A stretch of 64,000 nucleotides of DNA. Origin: Pristionchus mayeri (taxonomy: Eukaryota > Nematoda > Chromadorea > Rhabditida > Neodiplogasteridae). Where the stretch lies: positions 47,671,257 to 47,735,256 of the forward strand of contig BTRK01000006.1 of the NCBI GenBank assembly GCA_036245805.1. The letters run 5' to 3'. The translations under genes and the position numbers were made by a program. This document shows, in pieces, positions 10,516 to 23,101 of this stretch. Each line of letters starts with the position of its first letter. Position 1 is the stretch's first letter. The notes under the pieces were generated by a model, which was given only the letters and a program-made list of their open reading frames with translations, had not been told where the DNA came from and did not search any database.

Positions 10516-13500
10516 TCACAAATCCTCGAAATCTCGAATGTCGTACTCCGCGAAAAGCGCGTCGTAGTCAACATTCTTTGGGGGATCTGCTGCTCCTCTG
10601 TTCAATGTGACATTCGACGGACCCGGACTGCCACCACTGCCAGTGATAGGATAGCGTTGATAGTACTGGCGCACCGTTGATTCCTGAGATTATATAATGA
10701 AGAGACGATTATTCGAATGTCGAACTCTAATGCAAGCAACTCCAATTAAAGAAGGACTGTCAGCAAAGTTGAACTTTTGACGCTGTTATAACCATGACCT
10801 AGCTTTGCACAACCATAAGAGATTCCAAAAAAATCACATTCATATCTCTATTTCGAACCGAGTTATCATTAGTTGGCAGACGGAGGGCTTGTAGGGAAGG
10901 GAGGTGCGGGAATTCAAATATCTGGAAGATCTGTCAAAAAACATCTTGTGGGAATCGAACCCGCAAACTCCCGATCACATGGCGGCTGCTCTCCCACCGA
11001 GCTATCAACTGAAGTTTGTCTACTCTCCAAGCTCGCGCTATGATCTTTGGAGGGTGGGCTAGGTCATGGTTAAGACAGCGTCAAAAGTTTAACTTTGCTG
11101 ACACTCCTTCTTTAAACGGTTGCATTTTGTTATTATTTCTTGAGCCATTTCTATCTTACCAATTGGGCATCTATATCTTTCTTACCCAAGTATCAAGGAA
11201 GTCAGCTATGGTCCTCAGACCAGGCATTGCCAGTCGTTCGTGCACTTGAGCTTGAACTTCGTCGAGCTTGAAGGCTGCTGCAACAAAGAACCTCGTAGCT
11301 GGTGGCATCAAAATTCAAAACGGCCGACCCGACATTTTTAATGATCTGCCATTGAGATGCAACTTGTGTTCCGGAGATTTTCAACAGGAAATATAATTTG
11401 GAACGAATAACTTGTACCCGTCTACTGAGCAATCAACAACACACCATTGTCGATATCATCTCTGTCCACCGTAATCTTCCCCTGCGGATACGTGCTGGGA
11501 ACCAAGAGACGAAGAGGGGGAGCCTGACGCGCCTCTGAAACCAATTTTAAATCAGATATACTCAGGTTGACTAGAGAACATGTTAAGAATGCTTTCGCAA
11601 GAAATCTCATCTTCAATTTATCTCTCCGGTCAGTGAGAGTACAGAGAACTAAGGAAGTGTCTGCGAAGTCATCTCTAGACTAATGGTTTGGTACAATATA
11701 TTTTCACTTTTTTTGTATACTTTTCAAATTTATTCCAAAATTATTGATACTCACTCATTCTGCACTTGAGCACGATGTGGCCGGCGAATTTGCTCTCATT
11801 CAGCGTCTGCATCTCGAAACGTTCGGCGACGGCGTTGCACTCGCGGGTGACAGCATCAGACGCGCGCGGCTTCACGATGCCGTCGAGGCAGAAGACGTCA
11901 TCGTCGAGACAAGGTGGCGGCCCTGAGTCCTGCTGCTGCGTATGGAAGTCACCTCGCACTGCATTTCCAGGGTACGGCTGATACGACTGAGGTGTTTGTG
12001 AGCCACTGCAATATTAGATTGTAGCTACATTACTTCATCATTACCGTATTCCGCTTCAAAATATCTATAAAATTACATATAGCCAGCTCGCATCGGACCG
12101 CCTCCATAGTGCTGATGCTGTGGCGGCGCCATCAGCTGGTGTGGTTGTGGACCTGCAACGATGAACACGGTTGGAACATTGCCAAGTTTCTAGTTACCGC
12201 ATTTTCCTGAGCATTCACCTCCTGTTTCTCCGTATCCGCGCATGTCCATCTGCGGCTGCATGTCCCAGTTTCCCTTCTGTAAGCATCATCTCAGAAATGT
12301 CTTCATCAAAACACCCAATCAACGGGCACCCGTCGAGCCCCCCACACCACCCCCCCATAATAGTGCTATCCCGCAAGCCCAGTCTCGAAGGCGGGATATA
12401 CTTTTGCTTTTACCTGTGTACGCTGATGTCGCTGAGGAGCGTATGCTTGCATTCCGAAGTTGTCCACGCCAAACTGAGGAGGGGCGTAGCCTAAAACATG
12501 ACATTGCCAATTCGTTCACCAGAGAAGGAAAATAAATCAATCTTGACAGACGATACACACTAGCAATGTATGAGGTCGTGAGACAAACTCACTACTTGAT
12601 CCGTACGCCGTGTTCTGGGAGGGTGCCTGCAATCAAATAATTATTCATAAACATCGATTCCCTAGATCACTCGGTATCTCTCCCTTCTTTATGTACCATT
12701 TGAGCCTTGTTCCGGATCCATCTCTCCATTTTCGTAAGATACTCCAAGCTGACGATCTGATGCCCCTCCAGCACGCTTAACATCGTTCTAATTTTGCCTA
12801 AACGGAGAACATCTTGGGAGGACGCGCCCCCCATGGTAATCCCGTTATAGTAAGGAATTATGTCCGGAAGCTTCATGTAACTATCAGGTTGATTCATAAG
12901 TTTCGCTCCAAGACTTTTCTGTAGTTTACTCGCTTGTGGTTCACTTGTGTTCACGACTACTTTCTCATTATTTGAGTGACTGTAGGTGCATATAAAATAT
13001 TTGGTTTATGTGAATCAATTCCACTCCGTTCCGCATTAAAAAATATTTTTCGAAAAAGTGACGAATTGTCCGGTTTATTAGTATTTGGTTCAGACCATCC
13101 CTAAAATAATAGAAATGCGATACATATGATATCCTTCAGCGAAGTCAGTTGGGGAGGGGTCGTACTATCCAACAAACCCTTAAAAACAGAATTGCAGGCT
13201 CTCTTGAAAAGTGTACAAGGTCAGAATTAGCTGATCAGGCGACAAATTTCAAATTTTCGGTTTTTCTAAATGTGACTTTTGAAAGGAATGCTAAACCTCC
13301 CCAATTTTTCTATGGTAGCATCTATACAATATTATTCGTCACTTCTGATAAATTAGAGACCATTAGCTCGTTCATCAGAAATGCCGAGCTCCAAGAAACC
13401 AATTCCGCAATTTTCGTGAACTCAAAACTATGAAATTCTTGCCTATTTTAACATGCAGTTTCAAGGCTGATCCGGTGCACGTCCAATACGAGAATGCCCC

Positions 13501-15295
13501 TTCCAAATGCATTACGAAAATATTGTTGTTGTGGCGCTATCACGATTTCACAATGAGTAAGATTCCATCAAAATGTCTACGCCAAAATTCAAGTTTATGG
13601 CATTTCGACCCTTGGCATTCCAGTAGAATCGATTGACCATGCACGAGTATTGGTGCGCTATGGAGCACGCACATGCACTAATATCATGCAAAAATAAAAG
13701 AGAGAATTTATAAAGTATGAAGCTAATTATAGTTCAAGAACGCCAGGTGTAAAAATTGAGCGAAACTTATGAATCAACCTAATACTTTTTCTAATTGAAT
13801 ATCTTTTGTCCCAGTATCTCTATTTTCCATTTCTACAAAACACTTACTCTCTGCATCTGCATTCCCTTCGACACGGTACTGGTGAATCTTGAACCTGGAA
13901 TCCACCAGTTACGGCAATCCCATCGTACTCCCCATCTGCCGTACCTCAAGCGCTCGCAGTACGGCTGGAGTCCGCGGAGTTTGTTCTGATACATCGCCTG
14001 ATACTCGGTTGTTCCCGGGACGAGCAGTCCAGCTTCCCTCGAGAAGTTAGTTGTCGCTTGCGGTTGTGGGTGTTGGTGCGTTGTACTGTAACCATCTGAA
14101 AGAGGAAGAACCAGGTCGATGACGATTATGAAATCAACGCTTGAACGGCGCACGAATCTCCCAGCACTCACCAGGATGCATCTGGTAGGGGTTCTGGACG
14201 AAGGAGTTGTACGGTGGAGCAACTCCAATATCGTAGCTAGGATGCAGCTGATGCTGCTGATGAGGTGATTCTTGACTTGTGGATACGGCAGGAGCCGGCT
14301 GTCGCTGTTGTCGTTCCGTATTGTACGGATTGAAGGGAAGATCCTGGATGTATCGGGTTCCCACTTCAGATGTGCTGTTGCTTCCGAAGGCAACACGGTT
14401 TGGAGCGGGCTGGTGACTGGGCTGCTGAGGTGCTGTAGCAGATGCGGCGCTGCTGGATGCAGCAGCTGCAGCCCTCATCGGATGCGGGTCAGGAGGAATG
14501 GACGGGCGGCCGGAGGAGTAGTTGATCGCGTTTATCAGCTGGAATTTAGATCAATAAATGAAAGAATTGCCGGCAAAATCTATTATTATTAATTAACATA
14601 ATTAATTAATTTGCAAACCTTGGCAATCTGACGCATGTAGTCATCCTTGCCCTTGCACTTCCGGAAGATGAACTCCTCCACCTGTAAGCGAACAATCACT
14701 GCCTGTTAATAGTATTTACAAAAAGAGAGTGAGATTGCTGTAAACTGATGTAATTCGCAAAGGCTGACAAGTTGTGAATTTTGTCCAATTGTTATTTTTA
14801 ATTTTTTGACAAAGCAGATAGTGATAATTACATCACGTGCAGTTCCATTTCTCGAAAAAAAATAAAGTGGTTACTCACCTCACGTGAATTTCCTGGAACT
14901 GGAAGTCGATTGCGTGCGAGATCCGGCTGTCTGCAATTGAAGGTAATTCTCTTACAATAGTTTTTTCAATAACATTTTCAGATCTGATCAACATCAACCA
15001 CTTTGGATCAATTTTTTGTTCCCCATTTCTAACGACAAACTGTCATTGAAACCAATGTGAAAACATGGACAAAATGATCATGGGAGTTCAATGTTTGCCT
15101 GTCACAACGAGAGCCAATGGAAATGTTCGCAGGCGTTTCGAAACGAGTGATTCATCGCCTATTTCCTATTGATTCGCCGATTCTGTCCCTACTTTCCACA
15201 TTCTAAAATCTTTTTATTTAAATTTATTTATTAATTCGCACTCACAGTCGACAGATGACTTGCTCGCGAAGGGATTGGTTAGGCCAGTCTGCCAT
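10516..15295 (-). CDS. mdt-15: Mediator subunit MDT-15/MED15, intact left-arm copy
   Basis: MED15 is a Mediator tail subunit that links DNA-bound activators to RNA polymerase II; in C. elegans it controls lipid and stress genes. Fifteen exons, high to low: 15,295-15,246; 14,930-14,879; 14,681-14,619; 14,538-14,172; 14,095-13,945; 13,894-13,848; 12,797-12,697; 12,626-12,596; 12,490-12,414; 12,276-12,219; 12,152-12,077; 12,005-11,755; 11,534-11,445; 11,277-11,186; 10,683-10,516. They sum to 1,674 nt, 557 residues plus stop, all phases agreeing. Residues 1-75 form the KIX domain (ADWPNQSLREQVICRL, then KCKGKDDYMRQIAKLINAIN). A Gln/Pro/Ala-rich linker follows, then the LSVLEGHQIVSLEYL segment and the conserved C-terminus (PPLRLLVPSTYPQG). 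It is shorter than the ~780-residue C. elegans protein. Exon 6 reads VEGNADAE, with GGG at 13,864-13,866 where the right copy has TAG. Confidence 0.92.
10748..11113. mobile_element. TIR element with tRNA-like core (left-arm copy)
   Basis: Mirror of 24,872-25,237. Terminal inverted repeats of roughly 55 bp (AAAGAAGGA..TGTCAGCAAAGTT) flank a core that carries tRNA-like A- and B-box sequences in the order of a tRNA-derived SINE head. It sits in the last intron of mdt-15. The core lacks a pairing acceptor stem, so it is not a functional tRNA. Confidence 0.65.
12884..13782. mobile_element. Mariner-like MITE in mdt-15 intron 6 (left arm)
   Basis: Ends are inverted repeats of about 22 bp beginning TTAGGTTGATTCATAAGTTT, flanked by TA, the mariner target signature. 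The ~0.9-kb interior has no recognisable transposase. The short open frames inside show no DDE motifs. It is inserted between mdt-15 exons 6 and 7 in both arms, so insertion predates the inverted duplication. Confidence 0.75.
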
Positions 15296-15472
15296 GTCGA
15301 ACAGGTTGCGGGCTGCTGCAAGGGTGGGAGTCATAAAACGAAAAAAGGAAACAAAATCAAGCGCAAACGAGTTTATAGTCTTCTAGAGTTGAGAACACAG
15401 GCCGGCTGCTGCTTGGGACAAGCAGGGATACGTAATCCTACATCGAAGCCGGCCTAACCGGCCTGCCCCACC

Positions 15473-16830
15473 TCATTATCATTATTTATCCATTGATCAA
15501 GGTCTGGGCCTGGTGGATGATACAGTTCTTCCATTTATCGGGGTCTCTTGTGCAAACGCTCCCCCAATTAGCTCCAAGTTGCTTCACAAATTCGTCCTTC
15601 CATCTTGTTTTTGGTCTGCCAATTGGCCTGGCCCGATCGTACGGAGTCCAGTCCATCACACGTTTTGTCCATCTGTCGTCATTTATATATGCCAGTCTTG
15701 CGGCCCAAAACCATTTCCTTTCCATTGCCTGTGCTCGGATATCTGGGAGAGGGACTTTTAGAGACAGCCAATCATTCGTTCGGCGTTCCAATCTTGTTAC
15801 TCCGCACATTTTCCGCATCATACTACGCTGTGCTACAATGAGCCGAGTATGTATCTTTTTCGTCGGACTCCATAGTTCAGATCCATATAACAGAGCTGGC
15901 ACAACACACATCATGTACACTCGTCTCTTCAGTCCCATTTCAATCTTTCTGTTCGTGAGGAACTCGTGAAACCGGTTAAACCCTCTCCATGCACTTCAGA
16001 TCCTGCGATTAATTTCTTGCATTAGGCATTGATCAAAAGAGACGCGTATTCCAAGGTAGATGAAAGAATTGACGTATTTCAGAGCTTCGTGGTCAGCGAT
16101 TAGTCGTGGCTGGTTTCGATTTGACATAACAACAGTCTTCTTCTTGTTTATAACGAGACCGACTTTCCTGCTTGCTGTGCATAGATCATCTATCATTGTT
16201 TGAGCTTCTTGCGCAAAATGAGAAACCAATACGACGTCATCCGCATATCTGAGATTGTTCAGCCGTTTTCCATCTATATTTATTCCGTAATTCTGCCAGT
16301 TCAGCTCACTAAAACATTCTTGCAGCACTGCATTGAATAAATGAGGGGATAGTGGGTCTCCTTGTCGGACACCTTTTGCTATGTCAATAGGAACTTTTTC
16401 CTTGCCCAATCTCACACATACTTGACTTTTGTTGTACACATTTCTCATAACGTTCACAATTTTAGAATGTATTCCTTGTTTTGACAATGCTGCCCAAACC
16501 GAACCGAATTCGATGCTGTCAAACGCTTTGGTATAGTCAATGAAGACCATGAAACAGGGAAAGTCATATTCCATTGATTTGCGATCAAGGAGTGATCAAG
16601 TGTTGAATAATTCCTTCTGAATCCGGCTTGATCGTGAGTTTGGCTTGCATTTAACGTACACTCTATTCGTGTATCGATCGTGGATGTAAAAACTTTGTAG
16701 ATCAGATTTAGCAACGCTATCGGTCTGTAGTTTGTGATATCTAACTGATTCCCCTTCTTGAATATGAGTGAAATGAGTGAATTCGAGAGATTGTCGGGCA
16801 GTATTACCCACCAATCGTTGGAGTAATACT
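15473..16830 (-). pseudogene. RTE-like non-LTR retrotransposon, 5'-truncated, left-arm copy
   Basis: The reverse transcriptase core is recognisable: KKGNQLDITNYRPIALLN, then FIDYTKAFDSI, GVRQGDPLSPHLFNAVL, and the catalytic RYADDVVL. The C-terminal conserved tail is GRPKTRW. The 3' end is followed by an ATAATGATAATGA run, typical of RTE-type elements. The endonuclease domain is missing. All three copies in the window carry a TGA where the frame should run from QEINRRI into SAWRGF (here about 15,996-15,998). This copy alone also has a net 16-bp deletion near 16,574-16,590 that shifts the frame in the palm region. Confidence 0.88.
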
Positions 16831-17271
16831 AGCATGCAATGCGGATGCAGATGGAGCACTGTCGTGCAATAAATCCGATGATAGTATGAAGATCGAGTTA
16901 CGTTTCACTTTTGCACGTATGACTCACCCTCTTCCTGCTCCATTTAGTGAGAAATCGTGACCAGTTCTCTTCGGAAACTCAGTCAGGAGACGAACTATCG
17001 ATGGAATTTGTTTCTGGGGTGGACAATTACCTTTGTTTGGCGAGAAAGGAAGAAAGCATATAGAGAATAGCAGAAAGAACGGTGAAAAAGTAACTGAATA
17101 GTCACAAGCAATGTATCGCTTGCATACAAACAAAAACGCAATGACAATACTACAAATATCGTGATAAGATCATTGATGATGGCGAGAGTGTTAAAGCATG
17201 TAATGAATTCACCCCTTGATCAGTGGATGGCATTCAACAAAGGTCCCACTTTCTGTGCTCTCTCGCCGATA

Positions 17272-17375
17272 GAGTGCACTGTTCGGGTATTTTCTTCATT
17301 TCCAATACTATCTCACCGCTCGACCGGACAAGATAGTATGAGAAATGAAGAGACGATTACCCGAATAGCGCACTC
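17272..17375. repeat. Hairpin repeat (CTCTTCATT family), left arm of palindrome 1
   Basis: An imperfect ~104-bp palindrome with ends GAGTGC..GCACTC and the family blocks TTCATTTC and GACCGG near the centre. Exact mirror at 18,594-18,697 and third copy at 52,880-52,983. Confidence 0.7.
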
Positions 17376-17951
17376 AACTCACCGGTCAGGCGAGAGGGTA
17401 TGACGCGACTTTTTTCTTGCCAATGAAAGTGTGCCTGTATCACGCGCGCACTGTGATGGGAAGAGGAAAGTAACGATAAACTACGAGAAAGAGGAGGGGT
17501 GAGAGTGTGCCTCGCCCTAAACCGCGCAACGACAGGCAAACGCAGCGTGACTAAGCGCATACATCGACATTATTTGGAACCACTTCAACAGAGATTCCAA
17601 AATTCAACATTTTTATCCGCCTTTTTCAGACAGAATTACTATTTTCAAAATTGTTGAAAGGCTGCCTCGGTAAGATCGTCCGATCCTCGAGGCGATGTGA
17701 CGCGATGAGCAATCAGAAATGATTTTTTTGGGAAAAATTAATCATTGGAATGCGTGACAGGCGAATTAAGACTGCAAGGTTCATCCATTCATCTTTCCTG
17801 AAATAAAATATTGTTGAAAACATTTATAAGAATAACACAAATAGCTCACATCTTCTGTGGGTTTGTGAGTTGTGAGTGCAACCAACTAATATGAGATTTA
17901 TGCCGTGGAAAAAGTCGAGGAGAAGAGGAAATATTTGAATTAACACAATTT

Positions 17952-18017
17952 CATATCTCAGCTCCCAGTAGTGCTAGCGACTTGAAATTTGTAATATGAG
18001 CTGTAAATAGAAATATC
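17952..18017. other. Spacer of palindrome 1
   Basis: A 66-bp unique sequence separates the two 7.7-kb arms. Positions 17,951 and 18,018 are the innermost paired bases, inside taacacaattt / aaattgtgtta. A short spacer is what a fold-back or template-switch origin would leave. Confidence 0.85.
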
Positions 18018-18593
18018 AAATTGTGTTAATTCAAATATTTCCTCTTCTCCTCGACTTTTTCCACGGCATAAATCTCATATTAGTTGGTTGCACTCACAAC
18101 TCACAAACCCACAGAAGATGTGAGCTATTTGTGTTATTCTTATAAATGTTTTCAACAATATTTTATTTCAGGAAAGATGAATGGATGAACCTTGCAGTCT
18201 TAATTCGCCTGTCACGCATTCCAATGATTAATTTTTCCCAAAAAAATCATTTCTGATTGCTCATCGCGTCACATCGCCTCGAGGATCGGACGATCTTACC
18301 GAGGCAGCCTTTCAACAATTTTGAAAATAGTAATTCTGTCTGAAAAAGGCGGATAAAAATGTTGAATTTTGGAATCTCTGTTGAAGTGGTTCCAAATAAT
18401 GTCGATGTATGCGCTTAGTCACGCTGCGTTTGCCTGTCGTTGCGCGGTTTAGGGCGAGGCACACTCTCACCCCTCCTCTTTCTCGTAGTTTATCGTTACT
18501 TTCCTCTTCCCATCACAGTGCGCGCGTGATACAGGCACACTTTCATTGGCAAGAAAAAAGTCGCGTCATACCCTCTCGCCTGACCGGTGAGTT

Positions 18594-18697
18594 GAGTGCG
18601 CTATTCGGGTAATCGTCTCTTCATTTCTCATACTATCTTGTCCGGTCGAGCGGTGAGATAGTATTGGAAATGAAGAAAATACCCGAACAGTGCACTC
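18594..18697. repeat. Hairpin repeat (CTCTTCATT family), right arm of palindrome 1
   Basis: The arms are GAGTGCGCTATTCGGGTAAT.. and its imperfect complement. The centre reads TTGTCCGGTCGAGCGGTGAG. The stem is about 46 bp with mismatches near the middle. Confidence 0.75.
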
Positions 18698-19139
18698 TAT
18701 CGGCGAGAGAGCACAGAAAGTGGGACCTTTGTTGAATGCCATCCACTGATCAAGGGGTGAATTCATTACATGCTTTAACACTCTCGCCATCATCAATGAT
18801 CTTATCACGATATTTGTAGTATTGTCATTGCGTTTTTGTTTGTATGCAAGCGATACATTGCTTGTGACTATTCAGTTACTTTTTCACCGTTCTTTCTGCT
18901 ATTCTCTATATGCTTTCTTCCTTTCTCGCCAAACAAAGGTAATTGTCCACCCCAGAAACAAATTCCATCGATAGTTCGTCTCCTGACTGAGTTTCCGAAG
19001 AGAACTGGTCACGATTTCTCACTAAATGGAGCAGGAAGAGGGTGAGTCATACGTGCAAAAGTGAAACGTAACTCGATCTTCATACTATCATCGGATTTAT
19101 TGCACGACAGTGCTCCATCTGCATCCGCATTGCATGCTA

Positions 19140-20512
19140 GTATTACTCCAACGATTGGTGGGTAATACTGCCCGACAATCTCTCGAATTCACTCATTTCA
19201 CTCATATTCAAGAAGGGGAATCAGTTAGATATCACAAACTACAGACCGATAGCGTTGCTAAATCTGATCTACAAAGTTTTTACATCCACGATCGATACAC
19301 GAATAGAGTGTACGTTAAATGCAAGCCAAACTCACGATCAAGCCGGATTCAGAAGGAATTATTCAACACTTGATCACTCCTTTACTATAAGCGAGATTAT
19401 AAGCAAATCAATGGAATATGACTTTCCCTGTTTCATGGTCTTCATTGACTATACCAAAGCGTTTGACAGCATCGAATTCGGTTCGGTTTGGGCAGCATTG
19501 TCAAAACAAGGAATACATTCTAAAATTGTGAACGTTATGAGAAATGTGTACAACAAAAGTCAAGTATGTGTGAGATTGGGCAAGGAAAAAGTTCCTATTG
19601 ACATAGCAAAAGGTGTCCGACAAGGAGACCCACTATCCCCTCATTTATTCAATGCAGTGCTGCAAGAATGTTTTAGTGAGCTGAACTGGCAGAATTACGG
19701 AATAAATATAGATGGAAAACGGCTGAACAATCTCAGATATGCGGATGACGTCGTATTGGTTTCTCATTTTGCGCAAGAAGCTCAAACAATGATAGATGAT
19801 CTATGCACAGCAAGCAGGAAAGTCGGTCTCGTTATAAACAAGAAGAAGACTGTTGTTATGTCAAATCGAAACCAGCCACGACTAATCGCTGACCACGAAG
19901 CTCTGAAATACGTCAATTCTTTCATCTACCTTGGAATACGCGTCTCTTTTGATCAATGCCTAATGCAAGAAATTAATCGCAGGATCTGAAGTGCATGGAG
20001 AGGGTTTAACCGGTTTCACGAGTTCCTCACGAACAGAAAGATTGAAATGGGACTGAAGAGACGAGTGTACATGATGTGTGTTGTGCCAGCTCTGTTATAT
20101 GGATCTGAACTATGGAGTCCGACGAAAAAGATACATACTCGGCTCATTGTAGCACAGCGTAGTATGATGCGGAAAATGTGCGGAGTAACAAGATTGGAAC
20201 GCCGAACGAATGATTGGCTGTCTCTAAAAGTCCCTCTCCCAGATATCCGAGCACAGGCAATGGAAAGGAAATGGTTTTGGGCCGCAAGACTGGCATATAT
20301 AAATGACGACAGATGGACAAAACGTGTGATGGACTGGACTCCGTACGATCGGGCCAGGCCAATTGGCAGACCAAAAACAAGATGGAAGGACGAATTTGTG
20401 AAGCAACTTGGAGCTAATTGGGGGAGCGTTTGCACAAGAGACCCCGATAAATGGAAGAACTGTATCATCCACCAGGCCCAGACCTTGATCAATGGATAAA
20501 TAATGATAATGA
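19140..20512 (+). pseudogene. RTE-like non-LTR retrotransposon, 5'-truncated, right-arm copy
   Basis: The continuous palm/fingers open frame runs from about 19,163 to the TGA at 19,987-19,989, then the thumb and C-terminal part continues from MGLKRRVYMM to the stop at 20,499. It has the YADD catalytic box, GVRQGDPLSP and NYRPIALLN. It lacks the apurinic endonuclease and the 5' UTR. Unlike the left-arm copy it keeps the 21 bp around 19,380-19,400 and stays in frame. The 3' terminal ATAATGATAATGA lies about 180 bp upstream of the mdt-15 ATG, so the insertion sits in that gene's promoter region. Confidence 0.9.
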
Positions 20513-22202
20513 GGTGGGGCAGGCCGGTTAGGCCGGCTTCGATGTAGGATTACGTATCCCTGCTTGTCCCAAGCAGCAGCCGGCCTGTGTTCTCAACTCT
20601 AGAAGACTATAAACTCGTTTGCGCTTGATTTTGTTTCCTTTTTTCGTTTTATGACTCCCACCCTTGCAGCAGCCCGCAACCTGTTCGACATGGCAGACTG
20701 GCCTAACCAATCCCTTCGCGAGCAAGTCATCTGTCGACTGTGAGTGCGAATTAATAAATAAATTTAAATAAAAAGATTTTAGAATGTGGAAAGTAGGGAC
20801 AGAATCGGCGAATCAATAGGAAATAGGCGATGAATCACTCGTTTCGAAACGCCTGCGAACATTTCCATTGGCTCTCGTTGTGACAGGCAAACATTGAACT
20901 CCCATGATCATTTTGTCCATGTTTTCACATTGGTTTCAATGACAGTTTGTCGTTAGAAATGGGGAACAAAAAATTGATCCAAAGTGGTTGATGTTGATCA
21001 GATCTGAAAATGTTATTGAAAAAACTATTGTAAGAGAATTACCTTCAATTGCAGACAGCCGGATCTCGCACGCAATCGACTTCCAGTTCCAGGAAATTCA
21101 CGTGAGGTGAGTAACCACTTTATTTTTTTTCGAGAAATGGAACTGCACGTGATGTAATTATCACTATCTGCTTTGTCAAAAAATTAAAAATAACAATTGG
21201 ACAAAATTCACAACTTGTCAGCCTTTGCGAATTACATCAGTTTACAGCAATCTCACTCTCTTTTTGTAAATACTATTAACAGGCAGTGATTGTTCGCTTA
21301 CAGGTGGAGGAGTTCATCTTCCGGAAGTGCAAGGGCAAGGATGACTACATGCGTCAGATTGCCAAGGTTTGCAAATTAATTAATTATGTTAATTAATAAT
21401 AATAGATTTTGCCGGCAATTCTTTCATTTATTGATCTAAATTCCAGCTGATAAACGCGATCAACTACTCCTCCGGCCGCCCGTCCATTCCTCCTGACCCG
21501 CATCCGATGAGGGCTGCAGCTGCTGCATCCAGCAGCGCCGCATCTGCTACAGCACCTCAGCAGCCCAGTCACCAGCCCGCTCCAAACCGTGTTGCCTTCG
21601 GAAGCAACAGCACATCTGAAGTGGGAACCCGATACATCCAGGATCTTCCCTTCAATCCGTACAATACGGAACGACAACAGCGACAGCCGGCTCCTGCCGT
21701 ATCCACAAGTCAAGAATCACCTCATCAGCAGCATCAGCTGCATCCTAGCTACGATATTGGAGTTGCTCCACCGTACAACTCCTTCGTCCAGAACCCCTAC
21801 CAGATGCATCCTGGTGAGTGCTGGGAGATTCGTGCGCCGTTCAAGCGTTGATTTCATAATCGTCATCGACCTGGTTCTTCCTCTTTCAGATGGTTACAGT
21901 ACAACGCACCAACACCCACAACCGCAAGCGACAACTAACTTCTCGAGGGAAGCTGGACTGCTCGTCCCGGGAACAACCGAGTATCAGGCGATGTATCAGA
22001 ACAAACTCCGCGGACTCCAGCCGTACTGCGAGCGCTTGAGGTACGGCAGATGGGGAGTACGATGGGATTGCCGTAACTGGTGGATTCCAGGTTCAAGATT
22101 CACCAGTACCGTGTCGAATAGAATGCAGATGCAGAGAGTAAGTGTTTTGTAGAAATGGAAAATAGAGATACTGGGACAAAAGATATTCAATTAGAAAAAG
22201 TA

Positions 22203-23101
22203 TTAGGTTGATTCATAAGTTTCGCTCAATTTTTACACCTGGCGTTCTTGAACTATAATTAGCTTCATACTTTATAAATTCTCTCTTTTATTTTTGCATG
22301 ATATTAGTGCATGTGCGTGCTCCATAGCGCACCAATACTCGTGCATGGTCAATCGATTCTACTGGAATGCCAAGGGTCGAAATGCCATAAACTTGAATTT
22401 TGGCGTAGACATTTTGATGGAATCTTACTCATTGTGAAATCGTGATAGCGCCACAACAACAATATTTTCGTAATGCATTTGGAAGGGGCATTCTCGTATT
22501 GGACGTGCACCGGATCAGCCTTGAAACTGCATGTTAAAATAGGCAAGAATTTCATAGTTTTGAGTTCACGAAAATTGCGGAATTGGTTTCTTGGAGCTCG
22601 GCATTTCTGATGAACGAGCTAATGGTCTCTAATTTATCAGAAGTGACGAATAATATTGTATAGATGCTACCATAGAAAAATTGGGGAGGTTTAGCATTCC
22701 TTTCAAAAGTCACATTTAGAAAAACCGAAAATTTGAAATTTGTCGCCTGATCAGCTAATTCTGACCTTGTACACTTTTCAAGAGAGCCTGCAATTCTGTT
22801 TTTAAGGGTTTGTTGGATAGTACGACCCCTCCCCAACTGACTTCGCTGAAGGATATCATATGTATCGCATTTCTATTATTTTAGGGATGGTCTGAACCAA
22901 ATACTAATAAACCGGACAATTCGTCACTTTTTCGAAAAATATTTTTTAATGCGGAACGGAGTGGAATTGATTCACATAAACCAAATATTTTATATGCACC
23001 TACAGTCACTCAAATAATGAGAAAGTAGTCGTGAACACAAGTGAACCACAAGCGAGTAAACTACAGAAAAGTCTTGGAGCGAAACTTATGAATCAACCTG
23101 A
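22203..23101. mobile_element. Mariner-like MITE in mdt-15 intron 6 (right arm)
   Basis: Mirror of 12,884-13,782. TA at 22,201-22,202 and 23,102-23,103 flank the inverted ends. The interior carries two unremarkable open frames on the minus strand and no transposase motifs. Its right third was copied to 9,873-10,209. Confidence 0.75.

Noticed and set aside
10930..11010. Functional tRNA on the minus strand
   Set aside because: A and B boxes are present, but neither acceptor nor anticodon stems pair. It is recorded only as a tRNA-like core of a mobile element.
13833..14396. 187-codon frame antiparallel to nothing and overlapping mdt-15 exons 4-5
   Set aside because: It is a shadow in the wrong frame of mdt-15 exons. 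The correct frame is fixed by the MED15 motifs.
15493..15969. 158-codon plus-strand frame as a gene
   Set aside because: It is the reverse-strand shadow of the conserved C-terminal region of the retroelement and appears wherever that element does.
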